Origin: Ornithodoros turicata
Taxonomy: Eukaryota > Arthropoda > Arachnida > Ixodida > Argasidae
Length of the DNA stretch: 64,000 nt
NCBI RefSeq assembly: GCF_037126465.1
Contig: NC_088205.1
Location: forward strand, 31,913,482-31,977,481
Direction: 5' to 3'
The notes beneath the pieces were generated by a model. The model was not told the DNA's origin. It was given only the letters and a program-made list of their open reading frames with translations, and did not search any database. This document shows positions 11,101 to 20,820 of this stretch, one piece after another. How positions within the stretch are numbered: the first letter of the stretch is position 1; every line of letters begins with the position of its first letter. A program made the position numbers and the translations under genes.

Positions 11101-12595
11101 AAGCGTAGCTTTAAACGTTCCCGAAGAGCAGCCCTCGGACCTAGTAGAATGGGGTGACGTTAAGGAAAGTAGTGCCAACATAGACGAGATCGTGCAGACG
11201 GTACTAAGTAACGCTAAGCTTTCCGAGCAGGAGAAGGAGGACGTCAAGCAACTGGTACAGGATTTTAAAGATCTCTTCTCAGATTACCCAGGCAGAACTG
11301 CCCTTGCAACTCATGACATAGAGTTGACCAGTGAATCCCCTGTACGTTCACGCCCTTACCGCATTTCCCCGCGTCAGGAGGAAATAATGAGAAAAGAGAT
11401 CAAACGCATGCTTGATTTGGGAGTAATTGAAGAAGGGGAAAGCGAGTATGCGTCACCTATGATCATTGTTGAAGTGGCGGGCAAAGAGCCTAGGCCCTGT
11501 ATCGATTATAGGAAGTTGAACGCTGTAACAAAGACGCAAGCGTACCCGATACCGAATGTAGAGGAGAGAGTGGAAAGGGTCAGTCGGGCTAGGTTTATCA
11601 CCACGCTAGACTTAGTCAGAGGCTATTGGCAAGTGCCAATGAGCGAGCGAGCGCAACAATTTGCCGCCTTTACGACACCCTTCGGTTCATACAGGCCGTT
11701 AATGCTCAGCTTTGGCCTTAAGAACGCACCTTTTTGTTTTTCAAAACTTATGAGTCAAGTACTGCGAGGGGCGGAAGGATATGCCGTACCCTATTTAGAC
11801 GATATCGCATTCTTTTCGGACTCGTGGCAAGACCACCTAGAGCATCTTCGCGATGTTTTCAACCGTCTACAGACTGCTGGTCTAACACTGAAAGCGAGTA
11901 AATGCCACCTGGCTCAAGCAGAAGTGTTGTACCTAGGACATCGCGTTGGCCAGGGAAAGCGGACGCCAGCCGAAATGAAAATAGCAGCGATAGCAGACTT
12001 TCCCAGACCGCAGAGCAAATCAGAGGTCAGGGCCTTCCTGGGTCTGACTGGTTACTACAGGAGCTATATTCGGCAATACTCCGAGATAGCAAGTCCCCTG
12101 ACTGATTCGCTTCGCAAACAAGCACCGAATAAAGTAAACTGGAATGACGAGAAGGAGAGCGCATTTCAAAGACTGAAAGCCGCTCTGACCAAGCCTCCGG
12201 TCCTTAGATCTCCAGATTTTACCAAGCCATTTATAGTACAATGTGATGCAAGTAATCGTGGAATGGGAGTTATTCTCAGTCAAAAGGACAACGACGATCA
12301 GGAGCACCCAATACTGTATGCAAGCAGGAAGCTCTCTATCAGAGAAGAGGCTTACAGTGCAACAGAAAAGGAGTGTGCGTGTCTAGTTTGGGCCACTCAG
12401 AAGCTTTCGTGCTACCTGTACGGGGCCGAGTTTGTTTTCGAGACAGACCACTGCCCACTAACGTGGTTGAACCAAATGTCGAGCAAGAACTCACGGCTAC
12501 TCAGGTGGAGCCTTGCTTTACAACAGTACAATTTCAATGTTCGGTATAAGAAAGGAAAAACCCATGTTAACGCTGACTGCTTAAGCAGGGCCTAA
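8162..12595 (+). CDS. Gmr1-like Ty3/gypsy gag-pol polyprotein (PR-IN-RT-RH order)
   Basis: One uninterrupted frame of 1,477 codons, ATG to TAA. Domains in order: a SAP-like helical start (about 1-50); a charged coiled coil (50-115); a capsid whose second half (about 185-285) resembles a SCAN domain, including LEQFFQEIPETVKNWVRD; a zinc knuckle CHRCKEEGHIAVGC (about 353); protease DSGA (about 404); integrase HHCC zinc site (about 635-676) and core with D near 706, D near 765 (CDNGS) and E near 800; a GPF module (about 937); reverse transcriptase with YLDD (about 1210); and RNase H with D, E, D, D residues. Integrase precedes reverse transcriptase, unlike standard Ty3/gypsy and like the Gmr1 group. 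All catalytic residues are present, so the protein looks functional. Confidence 0.93.
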   Translation: MDLTRFLRADLLHVCKEFGIPISSTARKAQVVEAIQEAGLEDDDINETLKALDKRQQDEKEKEKQNRESQALELEKMKLEQMRETRAFELEKLKLELELRKEATNPSESRQSVSRAENVDMSRLLQPFKIGQDMGLFLVNFERACERERYSKETWPARLMTVIPCEAADSVARLSAEDAKQYDKVKQSLLKRFRLSAEAFRCRFRDGTGRNVSSFAERAFDIKANLREWLKSAEAFGNADKIVEVFALEQFFQEIPETVKNWVRDKSGVVTIESAADLADEYASLRGIDAKGATAPTRPSKPVLVNGRKREQRESANQETPKNSQAKGDQKGKEGQNDRQKVKAFEKKQPIVCHRCKEEGHIAVGCRIPRVAMAYESESDSEDLMKPYLYELKVNGRPCTVLRDSGASLDLVHPSFVSSENYLSKCVWIRQVMEEQTVCLPVAEVMLEVPFGELRTEAAVSDKLPKKYLYLLSNRTAHLMRKAGMNLEPETICALTRAKARELRELKAAEEAEEQKGMNDQGDRDHHVKTPTVRDHQSADDQEDIGSSRGEFLAPTSEALTNLIHVDRDTLIKLQGDDASLAILSRNDQVGVAKKNVRIFKKNDVLYRHYEDRKGRVVDQLIVPKSLRNDVLRLCHDNSWAGHLGSRKTKQRLLQEWYWPGCFRDVENYVRACDTCQRVGKPNERCKAPLTLVPIISEPFQRLVIDVVGPLPTSKSGSRYVLTMICPATKFPEAVPLKEQSSTEIVDGLLSVFSRVGFPKEIQCDNGSVFTSALTTTFLEKCGIRVIHSSLHHPQSNSVEKWHSVLKRVLRALTYECKTDWEAGLPGAMFALRSVPHEATGFSPAELVYGRALRSPMRLIREKWEDEQSDTTVIEYVLSLLERLRNSREIAESNMREAQQRAKTYYDRNARPRVYKEGDKVLVLRPTRANKLEVHWDGPFKVIRKLSDTTYMIEFKGRKKEVRTYHTNLMKPYLSSTHVVSVALNVPEEQPSDLVEWGDVKESSANIDEIVQTVLSNAKLSEQEKEDVKQLVQDFKDLFSDYPGRTALATHDIELTSESPVRSRPYRISPRQEEIMRKEIKRMLDLGVIEEGESEYASPMIIVEVAGKEPRPCIDYRKLNAVTKTQAYPIPNVEERVERVSRARFITTLDLVRGYWQVPMSERAQQFAAFTTPFGSYRPLMLSFGLKNAPFCFSKLMSQVLRGAEGYAVPYLDDIAFFSDSWQDHLEHLRDVFNRLQTAGLTLKASKCHLAQAEVLYLGHRVGQGKRTPAEMKIAAIADFPRPQSKSEVRAFLGLTGYYRSYIRQYSEIASPLTDSLRKQAPNKVNWNDEKESAFQRLKAALTKPPVLRSPDFTKPFIVQCDASNRGMGVILSQKDNDDQEHPILYASRKLSIREEAYSATEKECACLVWATQKLSCYLYGAEFVFETDHCPLTWLNQMSSKNSRLLRWSLALQQYNFNVRYKKGKTHVNADCLSRA

Positions 12596-12805
12596 CTTGC
12601 ATATTCCGTGTTGTACTGCCTTATTATTTGGAACGTGGAAAGGAGTTCAAAACAATGATTCTAACGAAATGGGTGTGTTGAACTCGAAGGAGGGGTGCTC
12701 AATGAATGATGAGGTTTTTTGTCACGCAGTATTGTCTTATATGTATGAAATTCGGGAGCCAAAACCCGTAAGGTTAGTGACATGAATTGTTAGTGACATG
12801 TCGTG
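12596..12805 (+). other. Downstream of the Gmr1-like frame; 3' LTR not found
   Basis: Holds a purine-rich run (GAAGGAGGGG, about 12687-12696) that could be a polypurine tract, and the duplicated GTTAGTGACATG at 12773-12784 and 12789-12800. I could not match any part to the 5' LTR. The CACTA transposase frame begins directly after it. Confidence 0.4.
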
Positions 12806-15800
12806 ATGCGGAATGCAACTGCTCTTCACAAGAACCTCGAGAAACTACGTGAGGATCGGATGCTGGACACTGTCGCTGACATCACGAGTGGCGCACTTCT
12901 CAGAAAGCTACACGACGAGGGTCAGATGACGTGGTCAGACCTCACACTGACCTTCAGCACAGACGGCAGTCCGATCTATAAATCATCAAAGGTCTCAATG
13001 TGGCCCATACAATTTATCTTAAATGAACTGCCACCAGAAGAAAGGTTTCGCAACTGCATGCTTGGAGGGTTGTGGTTTGGGAAATCTCACCCAAACATGC
13101 TTGTGTTCCTCGAGAAGTTTGTTGAGGCGATAAACTCAATGACTCCACTGAAATGGCAAAGTGATGGAGAGGTGACTTTGTCAAAAGTCTCCGTCATCTG
13201 CTGCTGCGCAGACACCCCAGCACGCGCCGCCATTCAGAACCACATACTCTTCAGCGGGTACTTTCCATGTCCGTGGTGCTTCACCAAGGGTGAACATACT
13301 GATGGTATGTAACAGAATCTTGTGTAAAATGAAACGTGATGAAAAAATGACACATAATGAACACATTTTTGCATTCTTATTTTCAGGTACAATGCGATTC
13401 CCAGATACCAGCGCAGTTGGGGAGAGAACAGTGAGTGGAGTTGTCAGGGACATGGCGTTGGCACTGGAGTATGGCCGCCCTGTCAACGGACTTAAAGGGC
13501 CTTCTGCTCTAGTCAACCTGCAACATTTTGACATCATATGGAGTCAAAGCATCGACTATATGCTCTGTGTCCTCCTCGGAGTGACAAAGCAGCTCACCGA
13601 GATCATGATTTCAGCAAGTGCTGCAGGTAGGATCGTGCTAACGGTACTTGAGGAATTATGTGATCACACGCAATATTTGGTTCATGCAGGTAGCAACGCC
13701 ACCCTTGAAGCCATTGACAAGCGTCTTCTAGTCATCAGACCCTGCCATAGCTTCACCAGGCTGCCAAGGTCTCTGACCGAGCGCAGCTACTGGAAAGCAA
13801 GTGAATGGAGGCATTGGCTCCTGTTCTACAGCCTTCCGTGTGCCGTCGGCATTGTTCCAATGCAGCATTGGAACCAAATGAAACGACTCGCTGAGGCTGT
13901 GTACCTGTTGTTGGGCACTAAATTGACCGCAGTAATGCTGCAGCGAGCCAGTAAGTAACTTTTCTGTTCATTGCTCTGCACATTCAGAGTCCCTGTAAAT
14001 TCCAGCACGAGCTTCCATGAGACACATGTTAGCGTTATGACTCCAGCATTTGTGAAATGTTTTAGCCAAACAGTGTTGTTAGTTACTGAGTACTTTTAGT
14101 TAGATGGCGCTTGTATATGTTTTGTATGTCAGATTCATCTTTATGGACATGCGTCAACTTAATTAAGTGCTACAAATACCGTTCACACTGTTTAGAATGA
14201 TGGTGATGATGATGATTGCAGTTCTGATGGCACACTAGCAACTAAGGCTATAGTGTGCCAAAACAGTGACATGTGTGGCAAGGTAGAACTGTATCTGTTC
14301 AATTAAAGCCAAATTATCACAGAATTGCAGATGTAAACCGCAGTAAAAGGAAATGCATAGACTTATAGAACATTTAAATAGCCGATAGCTCGAATCTTGA
14401 AAAATCAAAAAAGCTTGAACGTTCTCATGTACGGTAAAAGTAGTCCATCCCGAGGCAATAGGGCTGGGTGAAAATGCACTTGGTATTGATAAAATTCTTT
14501 AAAATGGCGAAGACAGTTATTTCCGTGTAATATATTTCTGGGTACTTTGGGTATATATCTTTGGGTGAGCTTTAATTTCACGCAAAGGAACCTTCTGGTG
14601 GGCAAAACTAATTCACAGATCAACCACTGTGACTTCACACATTATCTCAGTTGTCTCGGACGTAAACCTTGCAGTTAAACGTGGACTGCATAGCACATAG
14701 TAAATGTAAACGACGCAAACCTCGTCATCGTAGTTAGTACGACCTCTCAACACACACAATTCAGGTACTTACCTGAGCGAATAAGGCAGATTTAACAGAA
14801 AAGCCACTGGCATGAAAGGAGAACTCACGGTTGCCCCTGAGCCCCTTATTAACAGCTTGCAGCTAAACAACATGACAAACACAGAGGAACATAACTAAAG
14901 AAGGTAATTAATAAAATGAGAATGGTAACATAATTTTACACAGAATGGTAAATAATCATGCTGACCCAGGTCATGATGTGAGCAAATGTTCGAATTGAGG
15001 AATTGTGCGGTGACCAATTGTCGGCACGCCGGGAAGAAAATTCATCGTCCATGTCTATTCTTCTGTGGTACTATATTAAGATATGCAGGAATAAGCCCAA
15101 TCTCTCACCCTATCCTAGTTAATGCTATACTCATAGTATCCATGATAGGCAAGCCTGAGCGATGGGCAGGACACATAAACAGACACAAACATGAAGTCTG
15201 TGTCTGTTTACGTGTCCTGCCCATCGCTCAGGCTTGCCTATCATGGAATTTATCCACCAGCTAGCCTGCATTTACGCCATTCTGTCAATGACTCATAGTA
15301 TCTATCTCATTCTTGCATTCTTGCCTTTTCCTAGGTGACCTGCTGACAGAATTTGTCACAAGGCATGCAGCAATCAACGGAAAGACCAAGATGACATACA
15401 ATGTCCACCTACTGCTTCACCTTGCAAAGTCGACAGAGAACCTGGGCCCACTGTGGGCACACTCCTCATTTGTATTTGAGGGGGGCAATGGTACTCTGTT
15501 GAAATATGTAACTGCGGCCAAAGGAGCACCCTTTCAGGTGTTAGAGAGGGCAGCCATGACACAGGTGCTCGATCTAGCTCTGTCCACTCTGCCATTGTCC
15601 GCGCATATAAATATTCTTTGTGAAAATATGCTAGGGTACCCTAAAATTCAGAGTGCAACACAGATAGGTGATGCGTATGTTCTCGGCCGATCAAAGCCTG
15701 TGTCCAACTTTTCTCTGGCAGAGGGAGCTGCACTCCAGCAAGTTTGTGGTTGCAATCCACAATTTGCTGTCGAGTGTTACCGCATTGTCATGAAGGGCAT

Positions 15801-16134
15801 GGTGTTCCATAGCCAAGCCTACACACGCCCGTCTAAAAGTGACAGCGGTGTTGTAGTGACACATTCGTTTGAGTATTTTCAAATTCGAAAAATATATCGA
15901 CTCAAAGTAGAAGGACAAGAGAAGTGTGTCTTGTTGTGTAAAAACATACTGTTCACAGACATGTCTAATGACACACGACTGCCCAGTTACCTCCAAGAGT
16001 GCACGGTGTCCCCTCACGTGACTTTACATGCCATTCCGGTATCTGAAGTTCAAAGCGTTTGCCTGTTCATTAATCTCCCGAATGAAAGAAAGTCATACGT
16101 CTGCAGACTACCAAATCACATAGAGCGAGACTGA
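12806..16134 (+). CDS. CMC/CACTA (TNP2-type) transposase, three exons
   Basis: Exons 12806-13304, 13387-13950 and 15335-16134 join in frame. Introns are 13305-13386 (GTATGT...TTTCAG) and 13951-15334 (GTAAGT...TCCTAG). The product is about 620 residues of a TNP2-like (Transposase_21-type) transposase: LTFSTDGSPIYKSSK, WPIQFILNELPPEERF, CCCADTPARAA (matching the NDFPA-type catalytic block of plant TNP2), a CPWC zinc motif, LPRSLTERSYWKASEWR, GPLWAHSSFVFEGGNG and MLGYPKIQSA. I recall DYMHC at the position that reads DYMLC here, so one histidine may be lost. The usual cysteine-rich N-terminus is missing; a stop lies in frame at 12794. A 63-nt in-frame segment at 13627-13689 bounded by GT...AG could be a further small intron. 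Confidence 0.85.
15139..15247. repeat. Near-perfect hairpin in CACTA intron 2
   Basis: Arms of about 48 bases (starting TCCATGATAGGCAAGCC and ending with its complement) flank a 10-base loop. One arm carries a single-base indel. A foldback MITE is more likely than a microRNA precursor because the stem is too long and nearly perfect. Confidence 0.8.
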
Positions 16135-17157
16135 TGTGATGAGTCAAACTGAATTGAATAATGAAGGTGATTGACCATGTGTGTTTACACCACCTATATA
16201 CTGGCACTTTCTCCCGCACTCTGACTTTTTTACGAGTTCACTAGCTTCACAGTTGCTTGCTGTTTCAGTCGCAAGAAGCTGGGAAGTTGTTGGATAGAAA
16301 ATTTTATTGCCAGTAACAAAATAGTCACCTACTGGTTTCTACAGACATGCATTTTATGCAGATTATGTGTTACAAGTTGAACTAGTCTTCATGGTTGGTC
16401 TTCCAAACCATGTACAGCAGTTTTGCCCCTGTTAGGTGGCTATTTTTCATAGGGGAAAGAAGTACTGAGAATGAATTGCCTTTGTTATTTCTTCAAAAGG
16501 CAGAACTGCTTTTCCACCCAATTTCATTTCACAATATTGTTTGTTTTACTTACTTAGTTTTGTGATAACTTTTTCCCATCTTAGTAACTTTCTTCATTTT
16601 ACATAGCTTTCCTGTCACACCTTGTATAGTAGTATAACGCGTATAGTAATTGTATATGATGCCGGTAAGGGTGCTTGAGACAGATATGAAGAAAATGCTG
16701 GAAATATAATGGGAGCACACATACCTCTCTAACAGGAGAACTTGTTTGGTTACTTTGAGTTGTACAATGCAGTATGATTGTTTTGCATCCGAATAAAAGC
16801 AGTTTTGAACGAGTATGTGGTACATGATATGTCTTCTGGACATTTTTGTATGTTTCCTTTCCATCAGTAGGTGGAGTGTGGTACAGTTTTGCGCCTTTTA
16901 ATGTCTGGGGTCATGTTAATTTTTTTGGATGGCAAGTCACAGCTGTTATGGGACTCCTTACATATGATGAAATTCAGCAAATGATGTTTTAAAACCTCAA
17001 AGCTACCTCTCTGTTCCAAAGATGGAACTAGCAGACCAATATTTATGATGTTCATTGGTTCTAAACTTATGGACCAGCAATATTTCAATTAAAATTCAGA
17101 CAACTTTATAATACATATAAAATGTAGACACGCCCTACAGTGCCACAGGATCCCTTA
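16135..17157. other. 3' flank of the transposase gene
   Basis: AT-rich, no gene. An AATAAA at about 16792 could serve as polyadenylation signal. Nothing else is recognised. Confidence 0.4.
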
Positions 17158-17625
17158 GCCCTGTGAGGTTCTCTTACAATTCGTGAGCGAATTTTTTTCA
17201 CAGAATTCACTTTCAAATTTCTAACAAATCATGCCTGTCTTCATGTGGGTTCCCCAGAAAGGTCTTCTGTCATATGTTGTTTCAGAAGTCTATAAGAAAA
17301 TTTTGTAAGAGAAATGTTATCAGAGAAAATGCTTTTCTGTAAGAGGCTCTGTTTGTGAGAAGTCGATCACGAATTCTGTGAGAAATGTTTTCTCTTATAG
17401 AATCTCACAAGGTGGACAAATAATCTTGAGAGATCTTACAGGTCACTTCTTTTCTCATAAACTCTTCTACTGATATTTCTCTTAAAGGTGCACCTCACAC
17501 TCGTTTTTTGTAGGATTTTGTAAGAGACAGGACGTATTCTAAGAGAAAATCAAAGAGAAAACACCACTCCTGTGAGAAATCTTAAGAGAAACCAACTTTT
17601 CTGTGAGAAAGTTTGTGGGATTTTT
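17158..17625. repeat. Clustered short motifs, candidate CACTA subterminal repeats
   Basis: At least ten copies of a motif close to YTGTRAGARA occur in both orientations: near 17306, 17338, 17354, 17377, 17519, 17572 and 17610 forward, and near 17172, 17392 and 17480 reversed. CACTA elements carry such dense subterminal repeats where their accessory protein binds. The location 1 kb after the TNP2-type gene fits, but no CACTA terminus was identified. Confidence 0.5.
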
Positions 17626-19211
17626 CAATAGGGCTGTGACGTCACACCGGCAATGCGCCTCATTCGCGGCGAAAAATTCTTCTGCTCTCGGCAGAGCGAC
17701 ATGCTATACCTGTTCACTGCTATTCATTCAAGGATATCAAACAGGAAAATAAACGCTTTGGAAATATTATCTGTTTACCGATGGCACGTTACGGTGGTTC
17801 TTTTATCATCATTGCGTGCGTTTACGAGAAGAGAGTACGTACCGCATATATACGTCGGCATTGGCGTCTCGTATGTGGCGGTGTTGAGCGTGGCTGTTTG
17901 ATGTGACTGTCGTTTTCGTTTCATTTAATCGAGGTAGAGCATGGAGCCTGTATAATTGCCCGTGCACGTGTCTAAGTGCCGTACACAAGCGTGTACCTCA
18001 TTGAGGAGGCCTGCAGTGATGCCTTGTGGAGTGAGAGACTGCGCAAACGAAGACAAAAAGGGCGCGCGGCTTTCACATGCATCAGGTCCCGGCAAACGAG
18101 CCGGCAAGAAGTAGGTGGCTTGCCTTGATTCAACTTGAGGATGTTCCACCTGGCACTGAACTCCGTATATGCAGTCGACATTTCAATGAGAGTGATTACG
18201 AGTCACCATCGAGCGTCGTGAAATCCGTTGGCGCCGACTTCTGAATCTATCTGAAGCGATGCCTTACTCCGTCGTTAAATTTACCTGACGCGAGCGAGCA
18301 ATGCAAACGGCAAAGCAAGCCATGGGCATTCGCTGATCTCACTTAACCCCCAAGAAGAAGAAAGAATAAGTAATTGCACCACAACCCGAGCTGCTGAGCA
18401 GAAGCGTCTCTGTCTGAAGAAACCGCGAGAAACGTACGCAGCAGACGACGCTCCGACCCCACCACCTCCGCCGTGTCGATGACTGATCCCGCATGACGTC
18501 ACTCCGCGATCCCTCCTCTGAGTGGATGCAGGTGCTTCGTCACATCGTGACGCGCGTTCTCTGGCTTGTCACGTGGCCTCCACAGAAAAGCAGAGTGTTT
18601 CGCGCGAGTGGGGGATTTTATTCACCACATTGCCACCAGCAATGAGTATAGTCCTTGAGTGGAGTATAGACCTTGGCAATGAAACTCCCCATTCCTCATC
18701 TTAAAATAACTTTATTGTCACGAGTGCTTTGCAGTTGTTCAGCTGTCAGCGTATTTCATTACAGAAATTCGAAGCGCTGTGCACGAAGAGCATGCACGCA
18801 TGCATGACTTATCACACACGCTGTAGGAGCAACTGCACATACGAGGTTAACACAGCAGCTTATTTGCTACCACCATACCTCACAGATTAAAAGAACAGTG
18901 GAACAAATTGGCATATTGGCGTAGGTTCTGCATCCGGTTCTTCGGCACAGCTGTGTGACTGTGAGGGGAACCTGCAAGCACAAGCGCATTGTTTATAGAA
19001 AATACATGGTCTTGAGATCTGTAGGAGCAGTCACACATACTTTCTTAGTACGCAATGGCACCAGCGAAGTGCAAACAAGTTGTCAGATGCACGCGATACG
19101 AATAAACAGATTTTTCTTCAAAATAAAGAGCTTACCTGTGAAAAATTATCCCTCTTTCTTTGTCCGCGGGAAGTGTACTCAAAGCTGCAACAAACTGGCC
19201 TGACATGCCCT
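17486..19211. mobile_element. Candidate Kolobok-like element with TTAA ends
   Basis: Bounded by TTAA at 17482-17485 and 19212-19215, with ends AGGTGCACC and (reverse complement) AGGGCATGTC. It contains a THAP exon. Its segment near 18535-18615 (GTCACATCGTGACG, TCACGTG, TGTTTCGCGCG) resembles 26745-26825 of the clearer TTAA element, which supports kinship. Terminal similarity is weak. Confidence 0.4.
18019..18289 (+). pseudogene. Broken THAP zinc-finger exon
   Basis: From ATG 18019 the frame reads MPCGVRDCANEDKKGARLSH, giving the first C...C pair, and stops at TAG 18112. The next frame from 18113 continues the domain: RWLALIQLEDVPPGTELRI, then CSRHF with the C and H ligands, up to TGA 18242. 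Homology (YLKRCLTPSLNLPD) continues to about 18289. This is the C2CH THAP DNA-binding domain with one frameshift and one nonsense codon. THAP domains open P-element and Kolobok transposases as well as host genes. The surrounding TTAA-type ends favour a transposase origin. Confidence 0.75.
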
Positions 19212-19397
19212 TTAATTTAAAAGAAATTTTAAAAAATACGGGCAGCACCGCTTGAACTAAATGCAGACGACAGGATGCGATGGGTCCACCAATATGGCGG
19301 CCGGTGAACACGCTGTGGAGCACCCTATGCGCGATCCAGCCTATACTATAGAGATCAGTGGTCACAGCGATGTTCCCACAACCGGTTCTCTCCGCAC
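19212..19397. other. No gene recognised
   Basis: Short stretch between two mobile elements; no feature seen. Confidence 0.35.
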
Positions 19398-19405
19398 CCT
19401 GCAGC

Positions 19406-19796
19406 CAGGGCCGGCGATAGGGAGGAAGGGGGCGAGTAAGGCGACCGCCTTAGGCCCCGCGCACGAAGCCCTCAACCAGGGATTACTTTTTTTTTAAATA
19501 TCACGTATGCACTTAATCGCACGCGCGATCTTCGACTAAAACAGAAATGACAGAAGAATGTGCTATGTGCCATTCCGTCATGTGATGAGAAAAAGTCCTA
19601 CTTTTAAGAAAAACCGCAAACCCTGCAAGCCATACCGAGGATTTCGCGCCATTCTCTCCTGCTGCCATTTCCTGAGTGTTAAAATCTCCCACTGGGAAAA
19701 TCTGATCATTTCTTATCTTTTCATTACTGTTGGTGTGAAACAGGCCCCGCGATGTGCCTTTGCCTCAGGCCCCGCACACCCCTAGCACCGGCCCTG
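19406..19796. mobile_element. hAT-type MITE, 391 bp, 8-bp duplication
   Basis: Starts CAGGGCCGGCG and ends CACCGGCCCTG. CCTGCAGC flanks both sides (19398-19405, 19797-19804). Terminal CAGGG with an 8-bp duplication is typical of hAT elements. GGCCCCGCG repeats lie inside each end. No transposase. Confidence 0.85.
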
Positions 19797-19804
19797 CCTG
19801 CAGC

Positions 19805-20152
19805 TTGTGTCAAGGAGGACCGTCATTGGCTAGGAGTCCGAAATCTCCCCCATCTCCAGTGACTGGAATGCAGCTTTGATACACGTGCGAGACATGTGAC
19901 GTAGGTGCTCTCCGAGTAGGAAGGAGAGACTCACGCGGATTATGTTCTTTGAATGGCACTGTTTCGTGGTAAAGGCGCTCGCTAGAAGAGAATGAATTAC
20001 ATAATTGGATATCGTGAGCCACGTTCTTTCATAGAGCATAATAATTGGAGAATATTCGTGGAGCTGTTTAGTGCCCCTTTAAGGGGGTTATTAAATCACA
20101 CATATTCATACTTGCATGAGTATACAATTAAATTGCTAAGAATATCGGTGTG
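19805..20152. other. No gene recognised
   Basis: Flank of the gypsy element. Short open frames only. Confidence 0.35.
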
Positions 20153-20157
20153 TAACC

Positions 20158-20348
20158 TGTTACATTCAGGGAGGGCGCCGGCAAGAGCCCCAGTCCGAGC
20201 TACAGTCGAATTAACCAGCACAAGAAAGGAAACGTAGCACTGATGAAGGTACGCCGAACAAATGCTCGAGCACGCGAGCACCGTCTTCTTTTATTCCTGG
20301 TAACACAAAGCTTTACAAAACAGTGGCACTGCATTCCAATATGTGATG
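20158..20348 (-). repeat. 3' LTR of the gypsy element
   Basis: Starts TGTTACATTC in plus orientation and matches 31739-31932 through to ATGTGA. Its first two bases in element orientation are CA rather than TG, a local change. It contains the AATAAA-type signal seen in the partner. Confidence 0.85.
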
Positions 20349-20360
20349 CTCCTCCCCCTT
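20349..20360 (-). other. Polypurine tract
   Basis: On the minus strand AAGGGGGAGGAG lies immediately before the 3' LTR, the expected primer for plus-strand synthesis. Confidence 0.75.
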
Positions 20361-20504
20361 TTGCACAAGGTAGTCAAAAATATCCCCCACACTACTCAAC
20401 AACCAAACTCGTACATCGCTTGTTACGCTTTCCCAAAGTTCTCCAGGACATTCACAGCTCACTGGCCATATCTGTCTACAGGGGGGGGGGGGGGGATATG
20501 TTTA

Positions 20505-20815
20505 TTAAGAAAAAAAGAAAGGAAAGGTTAGCCAGGCAAAGAGCCGGCTTGCTATTCCGAAAAAAAAAGGGGGAAGGGGCAAACGAAAAAGAAAAGGAAG
20601 GAAAAAGAAAAAGGGGGATCGAAACAGAGGAAAGAAAGAAAAACAAGAAACAAAAAGAAAGGAAAGGAAAAGAAAAGAGAAACGAAAAGAAAGGAGAAAC
20701 ACAAAGAAAGAAAAGAGAAACACAAAGAAAGAAAAGAGAAACAGAAAGAAAGAAAAGAGCGAAACAGAAAGAAAGAAAAGAGAAACAAAAAGAAAGAAGA
20801 GAATAAACACTAGCA
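20505..20815. repeat. Purine-rich low-complexity tract in the LINE 3' region
   Basis: About 300 bases almost free of pyrimidines on the plus strand, with a loose 20-23-base unit like AAACACAAAGAAAGAAAAGAG repeated several times. Open frames across it are by-products of base composition. Confidence 0.8.
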
Positions 20816-20820
20816 CAATG

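Noticed and set aside
12674..12700. TGTTGAACTCG as the start of a 3' LTR
   Set aside because: Only the first few bases resemble the 5' LTR start; alignment fails after that.
15139..15247. Possible microRNA precursor
   Set aside because: The stem is about 48 bp and nearly perfect, typical of a foldback MITE, and it sits in a transposase intron.
20243..20806. Long plus-strand open frame of 187 codons
   Set aside because: It lies in a purine-only tract of the LINE 3' region; its lysine/glutamate repeats follow from base composition.
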